Shown piece by piece: positions 1 to 8,466 of a stretch of DNA of 64,000 bases. Both the position numbers and the translations under genes were made by a program. The notes beneath the pieces are model-generated. The model made no database searches, was not told where the DNA came from, and was given only the letters and a program-made list of their open reading frames with translations. Position 1 is the first letter of the stretch. Each line of letters opens with the position of its first letter. Source of the stretch: JALZVT01 sp964519335 (GTDB taxonomy: Bacteria; Pseudomonadota; Gammaproteobacteria; Pseudomonadales; Azotimanducaceae); NCBI GenBank assembly GCA_964519335.1, contig CAZFIA010000003.1, forward strand, positions 1 to 64,000, in the 5' to 3' direction.

Positions 1-502
1 CAGCCATGGACGATTCTTCATCGGATGTAGCAATCAGCGTCACGGGTGCCTTGAGCTTTTTGAAGTCATGCCTGGCGAGTGCTTCGAGGGCCACCGGGAA
101 AAAACCTTTCATATCGCAGGCACCGAGACCATAGAACCGATTGTCGGCGTTGGTGAGAGCCAGTGGCTCGCACTGCCACTGACTTTCGTTGCAGGGAACG
201 GTGTCGGAGTGTCCAGCGAGCACCAGACCTTCGGCTGCTGCATTCGGATCATCGGAACTGGCAGGTCCTGCTGTTGCGATTAGATTGGCCTTGCCCGGTG
301 TTCCCGCAACTTCTTGAACCTGGGTCTTCATCCCCAGATGTTCTAACCAGTTGGCAAGAAAGTTGATTACTTCGATGTTGCTGCGATCGTACTGGTCATT
401 CGTGCAGCTCACCGACGAGGTCTGGATCAGGGTGCCCAGCATCTGCTCAAACTGAGGCAGCTTAGCGCCGGAAAGGCGTGCGTCGGATAGTGATGAGGTC
501 AT
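1..502 (-). CDS. argE: Acetylornithine deacetylase, N-terminal part (cut by window edge)
   Basis: Reading the minus strand from the ATG at 502 gives 167 codons with no stop up to the window edge, so only the N-terminal part is present. It would remove the acetyl group from N-acetylornithine in arginine synthesis, in the cytoplasm. The translation shows M20-family metallopeptidase signatures: HSDTVP with the first metal-binding His, GACDMKG with the bridging Asp, and a DEE motif with the catalytic Glu near the cut edge. Other M20 enzymes such as DapE or carboxypeptidases share these motifs, but the spacing and the N-terminal region fit ArgE best. It is divergent from the ATPase gene starting at 650. 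Confidence 0.85.
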   Translation of the reverse strand, partial: MTSSLSDARLSGAKLPQFEQMLGTLIQTSSVSCTNDQYDRSNIEVINFLANWLEHLGMKTQVQEVAGTPGKANLIATAGPASSDDPNAAAEGLVLAGHSDTVPCNESQWQCEPLALTNADNRFYGLGACDMKGFFPVALEALARHDFKKLKAPVTLIATSDEESSMA

Positions 503-585
503 GCGCTGAAGTTCTCTGTTGGGCAATCATTCTGCATGGTTTCGTGACCTGGGTCTAACCTCCGTAAGCCCTTTGCCGGGTTGCC

Positions 586-614
586 TTGCAAATAGTTAAG
601 TGTTGGATTTTACT
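586..614 (+). promoter_or_regulatory. Possible sigma70 promoter for the PilB-like ATPase
   Basis: TTGCAA at 586-591 and TTTACT at 609-614 are separated by 17 bases. Each matches 4 of 6 consensus bases. It lies in the 147-base gap between divergent argE and the ATPase gene. This is a weak match and a guess. Confidence 0.25.
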
Positions 615-649
615 GGGATTTCCTTGATCCAACCGGTGCCTTATAAGCC

Positions 650-2503
650 GTGGCTGAACCCTTCCTGCCAGTACCAGCAACTGAACCAGACTCCGATAAG
701 CCGGCCGCCAGGGGCGTGAAGGCGACCTTCGATGTGGGCGGTCCAGAACGTCTGGTGGATTTGCCCACGGCGCTCGAAGAATTGGTGACCGAAGGCCTGC
801 TGACCCAACGTCAGGCCGAAGACATACTGATTGCGCCACGCACTAAAAAAGAACTGTCTCAACACCCCCTCGAAATTATAGCGGCCCGTGACTACGAGCT
901 TGCGAACAAACCAGGCCACAAGCTCACGCTTGATCTTCTAACCGAGCGCCTGTCGCTGCAGGCGGGACAAGAGTGGGTGCGCATCGATCCGCTCAAGATT
1001 AACGTCAACGCCTGCACCGAAGTCATGTCGTATGCGTTTGCACAGCGGCACAATATTCTGGCCATCGCGGTAGAGGACGAAGAGGTTGTCATTGCCTCTG
1101 CGCAGCCTTACATGAGCGGCTGGGAAGGCATGCTCACCCAAACGCTTCGTGGTCGTTTGATCACTCGGGTAGTTGCCAACCCCGAGGACCTCACTCGCTA
1201 TCAGCTTGAGTTCTACACGGTAGCGCGCAGCGTCGCGAAGGCCGGCGAATCGGGACTTGAGCTATCCGGTGTCGGCAACCTCGAGCAGATGCTCGAACTT
1301 GGGCAGATGAAATCGCCCGAGGCAAACGATGCGCACATCGTAAATATTGTCGATTGGTTACTGCAGTACGCTTTTGAACAGCGCGCGAGTGATATTCATA
1401 TTGAGCCGCGGCGCGAGAAAGGCCTGATTCGGTTTCGTATCGATGGCGTAATGCACCACGTCTACGAACTACCTTCGATTGTGAACGCGGCGGTCACCAG
1501 CCGCCTGAAAATTCTTGGACGGATGGACGTCGCCGAAAAGCGGCGGCCGCAGGATGGCCGGGTAAAAACACTGAGTCCGGACGGTGACGAGGTAGAGCTG
1601 CGGCTGTCTACGCTACCCACCGCATTTGGCGAAAAGATGGTGATGCGGATCTTCGATCCAGACGTTCTTCTGCGTAGCCACGAAGAACTTGGCCTCGCCG
1701 GCGATGAGTACAAGCGCTGGTCCGAAATGACGGGTCAGCCCAACGGCATTATTCTGGTAACCGGCCCTACGGGTTCAGGAAAAACCACTACTCTCTATTC
1801 CACGCTAAAGTCGCTTGCGACCTCTGCAGTAAATGTTTGTACTATCGAAGACCCGATCGAAATGGTCGAGCCCGCGTTCAATCAAATGCAGGTGCAGCAC
1901 AACATCGACCTCACTTTTGCTAGCGGCGTACGCGCGCTGTTGCGGCAAGACCCGGACATCATCATGGTGGGTGAGATTCGCGACCTCGAAACGGCAGAAA
2001 TGGCCATTCAGGCAGCACTTACGGGTCACCTCGTGATTTCTACACTCCACACCAACGATGCCCCGACTGCAGTGACTCGATTGCTCGATCTGGGCGTGCC
2101 GTCTTATATGATTAAGGCGACGGTGCTAGGCATTATGGCTCAGCGCCTGGTGCGTACGCTTTGCCCGCATTGCAAAACGGCAGACGAAGTGGATATGGAT
2201 GCATGGAACCTACTGGTGCATCCGTTTAAGGCCAAGCCGCCGGCTAAGATCTATGGACCGGTAGGTTGCCTGGAATGTCGCGACACTGGCTATCTCGGCC
2301 GAATGGGTGTCTACGAGCTTTTGCCCATGACCGAAACAGTACAGCAATGTATCAAAGATGATCTTTCGCTCGACGATATTCGCAAGCAGGGCTTTAAAGA
2401 AGGCATGCGCTCGCTGCGTCTGGCTGGCGCGCAAAAAGTGGGTGCTGGTTACACCACTATCGCTGAGGTGCTTCGCGTAGCTCCTGCTTCCCAGTCTGAT
2501 TAG
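650..2503 (+). CDS. GspE/PilB-family type II secretion or type IV pilus assembly ATPase
   Basis: Hexameric cytoplasmic ATPase family that powers assembly of type IV pili or type II secretion pseudopili. The protein has 617 residues. An N-terminal region (about 35-190) resembles the MshEN/GspE N-terminal domain, some of which bind c-di-GMP. The ATPase core follows: ASDIHIEP (Asp box) near 247, Walker A GPTGSGKT at 372-379, Walker B with DPDIIMVGEIRD near 434-445, and the His box TGHLVISTLHTND at 458-470. CPHC (505-508) and CLEC (540-543) form the usual zinc site. The start is GTG at 650, with no clear Shine-Dalgarno site. No pilC, pilD or gsp genes are nearby, so PilB and GspE cannot be told apart by context. 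FimX, a known regulator of pilus assembly, is encoded about 30 kb away. Confidence 0.85.
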   Translation: MAEPFLPVPATEPDSDKPAARGVKATFDVGGPERLVDLPTALEELVTEGLLTQRQAEDILIAPRTKKELSQHPLEIIAARDYELANKPGHKLTLDLLTERLSLQAGQEWVRIDPLKINVNACTEVMSYAFAQRHNILAIAVEDEEVVIASAQPYMSGWEGMLTQTLRGRLITRVVANPEDLTRYQLEFYTVARSVAKAGESGLELSGVGNLEQMLELGQMKSPEANDAHIVNIVDWLLQYAFEQRASDIHIEPRREKGLIRFRIDGVMHHVYELPSIVNAAVTSRLKILGRMDVAEKRRPQDGRVKTLSPDGDEVELRLSTLPTAFGEKMVMRIFDPDVLLRSHEELGLAGDEYKRWSEMTGQPNGIILVTGPTGSGKTTTLYSTLKSLATSAVNVCTIEDPIEMVEPAFNQMQVQHNIDLTFASGVRALLRQDPDIIMVGEIRDLETAEMAIQAALTGHLVISTLHTNDAPTAVTRLLDLGVPSYMIKATVLGIMAQRLVRTLCPHCKTADEVDMDAWNLLVHPFKAKPPAKIYGPVGCLECRDTGYLGRMGVYELLPMTETVQQCIKDDLSLDDIRKQGFKEGMRSLRLAGAQKVGAGYTTIAEVLRVAPASQSD

Positions 2504-2573
2504 GCCGTCTGAACTGACAGCAAGCACGCAGATTGATTTCACCTAGGCGCTGAATGCAGGAGACGATGGCCTC

Positions 2574-5348
2574 ATGAACGTTGCTCAATGGGGTCAAGAA
2601 GCTGCTTCGCTGGCTGGAATTAGTCTGCGCGACGAAGAGCAAGCTCAGCTTCTGGGGCTCTCGGAATTTCTCGCGCAAATGGCGCAGCGCGACAGCGAAG
2701 AATTTCAGCGCTGGCTTGACGAGAAGAGCTATCTGCAGGTGCTTACTAGCGCCGAAATTTTCGCGCTGATCGAAGAGCTCTCTGCTCTATTTCCGGCAGA
2801 GCACGCTGAACGTGCGGAGTTGCCTCGGTTTCAGCGCGCCTTGCGCAAATTGCGCAACCAGGTGCAGCGCAAGGTTATTTGGCGCCATTTATCTCGACGC
2901 GCAAGCCATTCCGAAACCGTAGAGGTGTTGTCATCTCTGGCAGATTCGCTGTTGGAGATTTGCCTTAGGTGGTCTGAGTCCTTAGTAGCGGCTGCGGAAG
3001 GCGTGCCGCTAGACGACAGTGGAGAGCCTCAGCATCTGGTGATCTTTGCCCTGGGGAAGCTGGGTGGACGTGAACTTAACCTGTCGAGCGACATAGATCT
3101 GGTTTGCGCCTATCCAGAGCCTGGGAACACTTCGATTACGAACAAAACCAATCAGCAGTTTTTCGTAGAGGTTGTGCAAGTGTTGCTGAAGCTTCTGGGT
3201 GAGAACACGGGTGATGGTTTTGGTTTTCGAATCGATCTTCGGCTTCGGCCTTACGGGGATAGTGGACCTATCGTCCAGCCGTTCGCAGCGATGGAGCGCT
3301 ATTACGAAACCAGTGGCCGTGACTGGGAACGCTATGCGTTGATAAAGGCGCGAGCGTGCGCGGGTAGTGTCTCTGCCGGCACGCAGCTGCTTAACCGACT
3401 GCGCCCATTTGTTTACCGACGCTATCTCGATTTTGCAGCTATAGACTCCATGCGTGAAATGCGTGCTCTCATCCGTCGTGACCACAGAACCCATGCCGAT
3501 AACGTCAAGTTGGGCGCTGGAGGTATACGCGATGTCGAGTTTCTTGTGCAGATGCTGCAATTGGTTTGGGGCGGCCGGGTTGAAGCGCTTCGCACTGCCT
3601 CGCTTGCTGTAGCGCTCGATGGATTGGTGGCCGAGAACTTGTTGAGTGTGGCTGAGAGGGAGCTGCTTTGGGCATCTTATGAATTTTCGCGGGATGTTGA
3701 ACACAGCTTGCAAGCCGTGCGCGATGAGCAAACACACAGCTTGCCAGAGACAGCTGAGGACCGGCTGCGTTTGACAAACGCGCTTGGTTTTTCAAGCTAC
3801 GAGGCGCTTGAGATTGAATTGCGCGAATGGCAAGGGCGAGTTGTTAAGTGTTTGTCGCGCTGGCTTGATGTCCGTGACGATTCTCAGGCCGACGCGGATG
3901 CAGAAGCTGAGCTCTTACCTGGCGATGCCATCCGCGAGGTGATTCCTGGTCGCGCAATGCAGGTGATTGCTGATCTTCGTGCCGCCGCCGCACGGTCACC
4001 AGAAATCTCGGTTGTAGAGCGATTGGAGCGACTCATTCCGCTGCTGCTTGAGGACGTAATGGCGGAAACTAAGAACCCGGAAGACCCGAACCTCGATGAG
4101 GTATTGTTGCGGTTAGCACCTCTGATAAAGAACGTGCTCCGGCGGTCGGCCTATTTGGTGCTATTGAGCGAAAACGGGTCTGTACGCCGCGAGCTGGTTA
4201 GCATCGCCCGCGGCGGTGACTACTTCACGAGCTTACTTAGCAAACACCCAGCCCTGCTCGAAGAGCTCTTCCTGCGAATTAGTCTTGCCGCCGTACCTGA
4301 CCTTGAAGAACTCCGAGCTGAACTTCTGGTTCTGCTACCAAAATCTGTTGCGCAAGATCTTCAGCAGCAGCACTTTGATCGATTGGCTCAGTTCAAGAGT
4401 CAACACCAGTTTCGCTGCCTCCTCGCGCTATCTCGCGGGGACTTGACGGTGATGCAGATGGCCGACTACCTGACTCGCCTGGCACAGAGCGTAATAGAAG
4501 TTGTCCTGCAATGGGCCTGGACGGCGGTTGCTGGCAGTGATCGGTCCGTGAATGTTCTGGAACATTTTCTGGTCATTGGCTACGGCAAGTTAGGCGGCTT
4601 TGAATTAGGCGCAGGTTCTGACCTTGATCTGGTGTTCTTGCATGACGGAGAACTTGCGCAGCAGCCAGTCTTTCACCAGCTCACCCGGCGGTTGCTTAAC
4701 TATCTGATGATGCAAACCTACTTTGGTTCGCTGTATGAAGTTGATATTCGTCTTCGTCCTGCAGGGCGTGACGGCATCATTGTGAGTACGTTAACTGGCT
4801 TCGATCGGTACCAGACTGACAGGGCATGGATGTGGGAACATCAGGCCCTGCTCCGGGCGCGACCGGTGGCTGGTAGTAAACGACTGGCCGCTGGGTTTGA
4901 ACGGGTACGGAGGAAAGTGCTGGGGTTTGAGCGAGATCGAGCCAGCACACTGGAACAGATTGTCCTGATGCGCGAAAAGATGCATGCGAACATTGAGGTA
5001 AAAACGAACGCATTGCGTCTCAAGCAGGGGCAGGGCGGTATCGTGGACATTGAATTTATGGTGCAATATCTGGCGCTCGGCTGGTCCGCTCAATTTCCCT
5101 CACTGCTGGATTTCACGGACAATACTCGGATTGTGCATCAGGCCGTTAACGAGGGGTTGCTGGGCGAGCATGTGGCCATGCAACTCATTACCGACTATGC
5201 GCAGTTGCGGCATGCGGGACAGATGCTGATTGTGTCCCCAGATCTTAGCCTTACGCAGGCTGACGTACTTACGCAGCAGGAGCGCGTCGCGACACTTTGG
5301 CGGCAGTTAATGATTGATGGCGTGGCGCCGCAAGCGCTTTCGCTCTAG
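2574..5348 (+). CDS. glnE: Bifunctional glutamine synthetase adenylyltransferase/adenylyl-removing enzyme
   Basis: Attaches AMP to, and removes it from, glutamine synthetase in response to the nitrogen signal carried by PII. The protein has 924 residues, close to the roughly 950 usual for the family. It has the expected two nucleotidyltransferase domains. The N-terminal deadenylylase core carries GKLGGRELNLSSDIDL near residue 160. The C-terminal adenylylase core carries GKLGGFELGAGSDLDL near residue 668. Each retains the GS/SxDxD metal-binding pattern, and helical regulatory segments lie between and after them. The start is ATG at 2574. It is followed 19 bases later by ilvE, the same pair and order as glnE-ilvE in Pseudomonas. 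Confidence 0.96.
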   Translation: MNVAQWGQEAASLAGISLRDEEQAQLLGLSEFLAQMAQRDSEEFQRWLDEKSYLQVLTSAEIFALIEELSALFPAEHAERAELPRFQRALRKLRNQVQRKVIWRHLSRRASHSETVEVLSSLADSLLEICLRWSESLVAAAEGVPLDDSGEPQHLVIFALGKLGGRELNLSSDIDLVCAYPEPGNTSITNKTNQQFFVEVVQVLLKLLGENTGDGFGFRIDLRLRPYGDSGPIVQPFAAMERYYETSGRDWERYALIKARACAGSVSAGTQLLNRLRPFVYRRYLDFAAIDSMREMRALIRRDHRTHADNVKLGAGGIRDVEFLVQMLQLVWGGRVEALRTASLAVALDGLVAENLLSVAERELLWASYEFSRDVEHSLQAVRDEQTHSLPETAEDRLRLTNALGFSSYEALEIELREWQGRVVKCLSRWLDVRDDSQADADAEAELLPGDAIREVIPGRAMQVIADLRAAAARSPEISVVERLERLIPLLLEDVMAETKNPEDPNLDEVLLRLAPLIKNVLRRSAYLVLLSENGSVRRELVSIARGGDYFTSLLSKHPALLEELFLRISLAAVPDLEELRAELLVLLPKSVAQDLQQQHFDRLAQFKSQHQFRCLLALSRGDLTVMQMADYLTRLAQSVIEVVLQWAWTAVAGSDRSVNVLEHFLVIGYGKLGGFELGAGSDLDLVFLHDGELAQQPVFHQLTRRLLNYLMMQTYFGSLYEVDIRLRPAGRDGIIVSTLTGFDRYQTDRAWMWEHQALLRARPVAGSKRLAAGFERVRRKVLGFERDRASTLEQIVLMREKMHANIEVKTNALRLKQGQGGIVDIEFMVQYLALGWSAQFPSLLDFTDNTRIVHQAVNEGLLGEHVAMQLITDYAQLRHAGQMLIVSPDLSLTQADVLTQQERVATLWRQLMIDGVAPQALSL

Positions 5349-5367
5349 ACAACAGAAGTTGGGTGAA

Positions 5368-6300
5368 ATGACGGTAGTAGAAAACCTCGCTGATCGCGAT
5401 GGATATATATGGATGAATGGGGAGCTGGTGGATTGGCGCGAGGCCAAGGTTCACGTGCTCACTCATACGCTGCATTACGGAGTGGGCGTGTTCGAGGGCG
5501 TGCGGGCTTATAAGACGCCCCGCGGGACCGAAGTGTTTCGGCTGCATGACCATACCGCTCGATTGTTTAACTCGGCAAAGATCCTGCGTCTCGACCTGCC
5601 TTTTGATAGCGAGCAAATCAACAACGCCCATCTGGAGGTGTTGCGTGCTAATGAGTTCGAAGAAGCCTACCTGCGACCTATGGCTTTTCTTGGCTCAGAA
5701 GGCATGGGGTTAAGAGCGGAAGGGTTGTCTGTAAATGTGATGGTGGCGGCGTGGCCATGGCCTTCATATATGGCACCGGAGGCGGTTGAGCAGGGCATTC
5801 TTATGCAAACCTCCTCCTACACCAGGCACCACGTAAACATCACCATGTGCAAGGCTAAGGCCAACGGCAACTACATAAACTCCATTCTGGCTCTACGCGA
5901 GGCCATAGATTCCGGCGTCGATGAGGCTATGCTCTTGGACAACGAAGGTTACGTCGCTGAAGGTACCGGGGAGAACATTTTCTTGATCAAAAACGGTGAA
6001 CTGCACACTCCGGAACTCACCAGTTGTCTGGCTGGGATCACCCGCGAGACCGTAATGACCATGGCTTCTGAAATGGGGATGCCGATAAGGGAGCGCCGCA
6101 TAACGCGTGATGAGGTCTATATCGCCGACGAGGTTTTCTTAACCGGTACGGCGGCGGAAGTGCTGCCGGTTAGACAGGTCGATGGTCGACAGATTGGCGG
6201 AGGCGGGCGCGGACAGATTACCGAGAAGCTGCAAAGCAGGTACTTTGATCAGGTGCGCGGCAATACGGCGGAGCATCCCGAGTGGCACGCGAGAGTTTAA
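5368..6300 (+). CDS. ilvE: Branched-chain amino acid aminotransferase
   Basis: PLP-dependent class IV aminotransferase for the last step of leucine, isoleucine and valine synthesis. From the ATG at 5368 it has 310 residues, almost the length of E. coli IlvE. An in-frame ATG at 5314 lies inside glnE and would add 18 unrelated residues, so I chose 5368. Recognisable parts are YIWMNGELVDWREAKVHVLT at the N-terminus, HYGVGVFEGVRAY, the PLP lysine in AKANGNY, EGTGENIF, and LTGTAAEVLPV near the C-terminus. It is likely cotranscribed with glnE. The heptosyltransferase gene follows after 35 bases. Confidence 0.95.
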   Translation: MTVVENLADRDGYIWMNGELVDWREAKVHVLTHTLHYGVGVFEGVRAYKTPRGTEVFRLHDHTARLFNSAKILRLDLPFDSEQINNAHLEVLRANEFEEAYLRPMAFLGSEGMGLRAEGLSVNVMVAAWPWPSYMAPEAVEQGILMQTSSYTRHHVNITMCKAKANGNYINSILALREAIDSGVDEAMLLDNEGYVAEGTGENIFLIKNGELHTPELTSCLAGITRETVMTMASEMGMPIRERRITRDEVYIADEVFLTGTAAEVLPVRQVDGRQIGGGGRGQITEKLQSRYFDQVRGNTAEHPEWHARV

Positions 6301-6335
6301 ATTTCCAGATACGGTTAAACCGGGTGGCTAAGTAA

Positions 6336-7400
6336 GTGGCAGGGACGCTCGTTGTCGGCCCCGCGTGGATTGGCGACATGGTGATGGCGCACACGTTGGT
6401 GCAAAAACTCCACCAGCTTCATTCGGATGAGGCGCTAGAGGTAGTTGCGCCTCCTGCGACGGCGCCTATAGCCCGGCGCATGGCTGAGGTTTCCAAAGTG
6501 CACGAGCTGTCGATCGGCCACGGTGAGTTCGGATTTGGCAAACGCTTGCAGCTAGGGCGAACGCTGGGATCACAGAATTTCTCCCGCAGCTACGTTTTAC
6601 CTAATTCCTGGAAGGCGGCGCTCGTGCCTTTTTTGGCGCGTATTCCCGAACGCAAGGGTTGGCTGGGTGAGGCTCGATATTTACTGCTAAACCAAACAGC
6701 CTCGCTGCCGGCTGAGCAACTCCCGCTTATGATAGAACGCTTCATGGGGCTTTTAGATATAGGAGAGATGCCGTCTAAGCCCTACCCACAGCCGCAGCTA
6801 ACTGTTGATTCCAATCGGCAAGAGAAGCTGCTTGATTCGTACCAGCTGCTGCAGGACGGAACCGCGATAGCGCTCTGCCCGGGCGCGGAGTTTGGCCAGG
6901 CTAAGCGGTGGCCTTCAGAACACTTTGTTGAGGTTGCTAAGAAAAGTACAAGCGCGGGCTGTGAAGTCTGGCTGCTGGGCGGCCCGGCTGACAGAGAAGT
7001 GTGCACACATATTGCTGGCCAGGTGCAAACACACCCAAATATGATCAAAAATCTAGCTGGGCAAACCTCGCTAACCGACGTCGTAGACCTACTAGCCGCT
7101 GTCGGAGCCGTTGTTTGCAATGACTCTGGTTTGATGCATGTCGCTTGTGCGGTAGACACCCCTGTTATCGCTCTTTACGGATCAACTTCTCCTGGTTTCA
7201 CCCCGCCCTTACATCCACAAGCCCTCGCGCTTACGCTCGTAGATCTGGACGATGGCAGGGGCAAGCTTGATTGTCAGCCTTGTTTTCAACGCACCTGTCG
7301 ATACGAACATGGAAATTGTTTGGGCAAACTATCGCCAGACTATGTTCTGGATCAGCTTGAAGCGCTTGGTCTTCTGGGCGGTGCGCGCGCTTATGAGTAG
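6336..7400 (+). CDS. waaF: ADP-heptose--LPS heptosyltransferase II
   Basis: GT9-family enzyme that adds the second L-glycero-D-manno-heptose to the LPS inner core at the inner face of the cytoplasmic membrane. The protein has 354 residues (about 350 is usual) and starts at GTG 6336. The N-terminal GPAWIGDMVMAHTL matches the acceptor-side start of WaaF. The C-terminal half carries the ADP-heptose-binding DSGLMHVACAVDTPVIALYG near residue 265. A cysteine pair (CQPCFQRTCRYEHGNC) follows, as in WaaF proteins. It overlaps waaC by 8 bases, suggesting translational coupling. The gene order ilvE-waaF-waaC-waaG-waaP matches the Pseudomonas core cluster as I recall it. Confidence 0.94.
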   Translation: MAGTLVVGPAWIGDMVMAHTLVQKLHQLHSDEALEVVAPPATAPIARRMAEVSKVHELSIGHGEFGFGKRLQLGRTLGSQNFSRSYVLPNSWKAALVPFLARIPERKGWLGEARYLLLNQTASLPAEQLPLMIERFMGLLDIGEMPSKPYPQPQLTVDSNRQEKLLDSYQLLQDGTAIALCPGAEFGQAKRWPSEHFVEVAKKSTSAGCEVWLLGGPADREVCTHIAGQVQTHPNMIKNLAGQTSLTDVVDLLAAVGAVVCNDSGLMHVACAVDTPVIALYGSTSPGFTPPLHPQALALTLVDLDDGRGKLDCQPCFQRTCRYEHGNCLGKLSPDYVLDQLEALGLLGGARAYE

Positions 7401-8466
7401 TAACACGTTGCTCGTCAAGCTTAGTTCTATGGGTGATGTGGTGCACAGCTTTCCCGCGCTAACCGAAGCGGCCAGTCATGGACATCGCTTTGACTGGGTT
7501 GTTGAGGAGGCCTTTGTTGATTTGGCTGCCATGCATCCGGCGGTAGATCGGGTGCTGCCTTTTAGCTTACGTCGCTGGCGGAAACGACCAGTGTCAGGTC
7601 TGGCCGAACTTATGAAGTTTGTGCGCGATTTGCGCGCTATGCGTTATTCCAAAGTGCTTGATGCTCAAGGTCTAGTTAAGAGTGCTTTTGTGAGTCGTGC
7701 CAGTGGCGCGGCGACGCGCATTGGGCTTGATGCGGAGTCGGCGCGAGAACCGGCTAGCGCTCGTGTACACACCCAGGCGCTACGGGTGGATTGGAATCTT
7801 CACGCGATCGACAGACTGCGACAGTTGTTTGCAAGTGCGCTGCACTACCCTGTTGATTTGTCCGCGCCGGTGCCTTCGCCGTTTACCGTCGATGTTTCCG
7901 AATCTGTATCGCGACGACAAACCCTGCTGATTCATGGCACCACCTGGCGTAGCAAAGAATATCCAGAGGCTGCATGGGGTGCGTTAATCGAGCAGCTGCT
8001 GATTGCGGGGCATTCCATTGCGCTGCTATCGGGTTCTGCTCATGAGCACGAGCGGGCGCAACGATTGTGTGCCAGGTCTAATGCTGTACAAAACAGCAAC
8101 GCTACTGGGCAGTCGCCAAAGCTTGAAGCGTTGCCGCCCGGTTCGCTTTCTGCTGCCGCCGAGCGCGTTTTGGCGGCGCGCCTGGTGGTTGGTGTCGATA
8201 GCGGCCTTACGCATCTGGCGGCCGTGTTGGGCCGTCCGACGATTGGTCTTTATGGATCAACCAGCGCTGAGCGAACGGGAGTTCGAGGGCCGTTGGCGGT
8301 TGATTTGGCGAGTGACTTTGAATGTTCACCCTGCTTGCAGCGAGAATGTACCTACCAGGGTAACGTCGAGTATCTAGGTGCCGAGCCTTTGGTACCCGCG
8401 TGTTTTTCACGGCTGACTGCCGAACGAATAACACAGCTCGTAAAAAAGTTGGACAGCCATAGCTGA
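7393..8466 (+). CDS. waaC: LPS heptosyltransferase I
   Basis: GT9 enzyme that adds the first heptose to Kdo2-lipid A. The ATG at 7393 overlaps the end of waaF and gives 357 residues. A longer reading from 7252 would lie inside waaF and is rejected. Typical features are the N-terminal LLVKLSSMGDVVHSFPAL, GTTWRSKEYPEAAW in the middle (nucleotide-sugar side), and DSGLTHLAAVLGRPTIGLYG with a following STSAERTGVRG near the C-terminus. The C-terminal region also holds CSPCLQRECTY, the counterpart of the cysteine cluster in WaaF. Its stop TGA shares one base with the start of the next gene. Confidence 0.93.
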   Translation: MSSNTLLVKLSSMGDVVHSFPALTEAASHGHRFDWVVEEAFVDLAAMHPAVDRVLPFSLRRWRKRPVSGLAELMKFVRDLRAMRYSKVLDAQGLVKSAFVSRASGAATRIGLDAESAREPASARVHTQALRVDWNLHAIDRLRQLFASALHYPVDLSAPVPSPFTVDVSESVSRRQTLLIHGTTWRSKEYPEAAWGALIEQLLIAGHSIALLSGSAHEHERAQRLCARSNAVQNSNATGQSPKLEALPPGSLSAAAERVLAARLVVGVDSGLTHLAAVLGRPTIGLYGSTSAERTGVRGPLAVDLASDFECSPCLQRECTYQGNVEYLGAEPLVPACFSRLTAERITQLVKKLDSHS

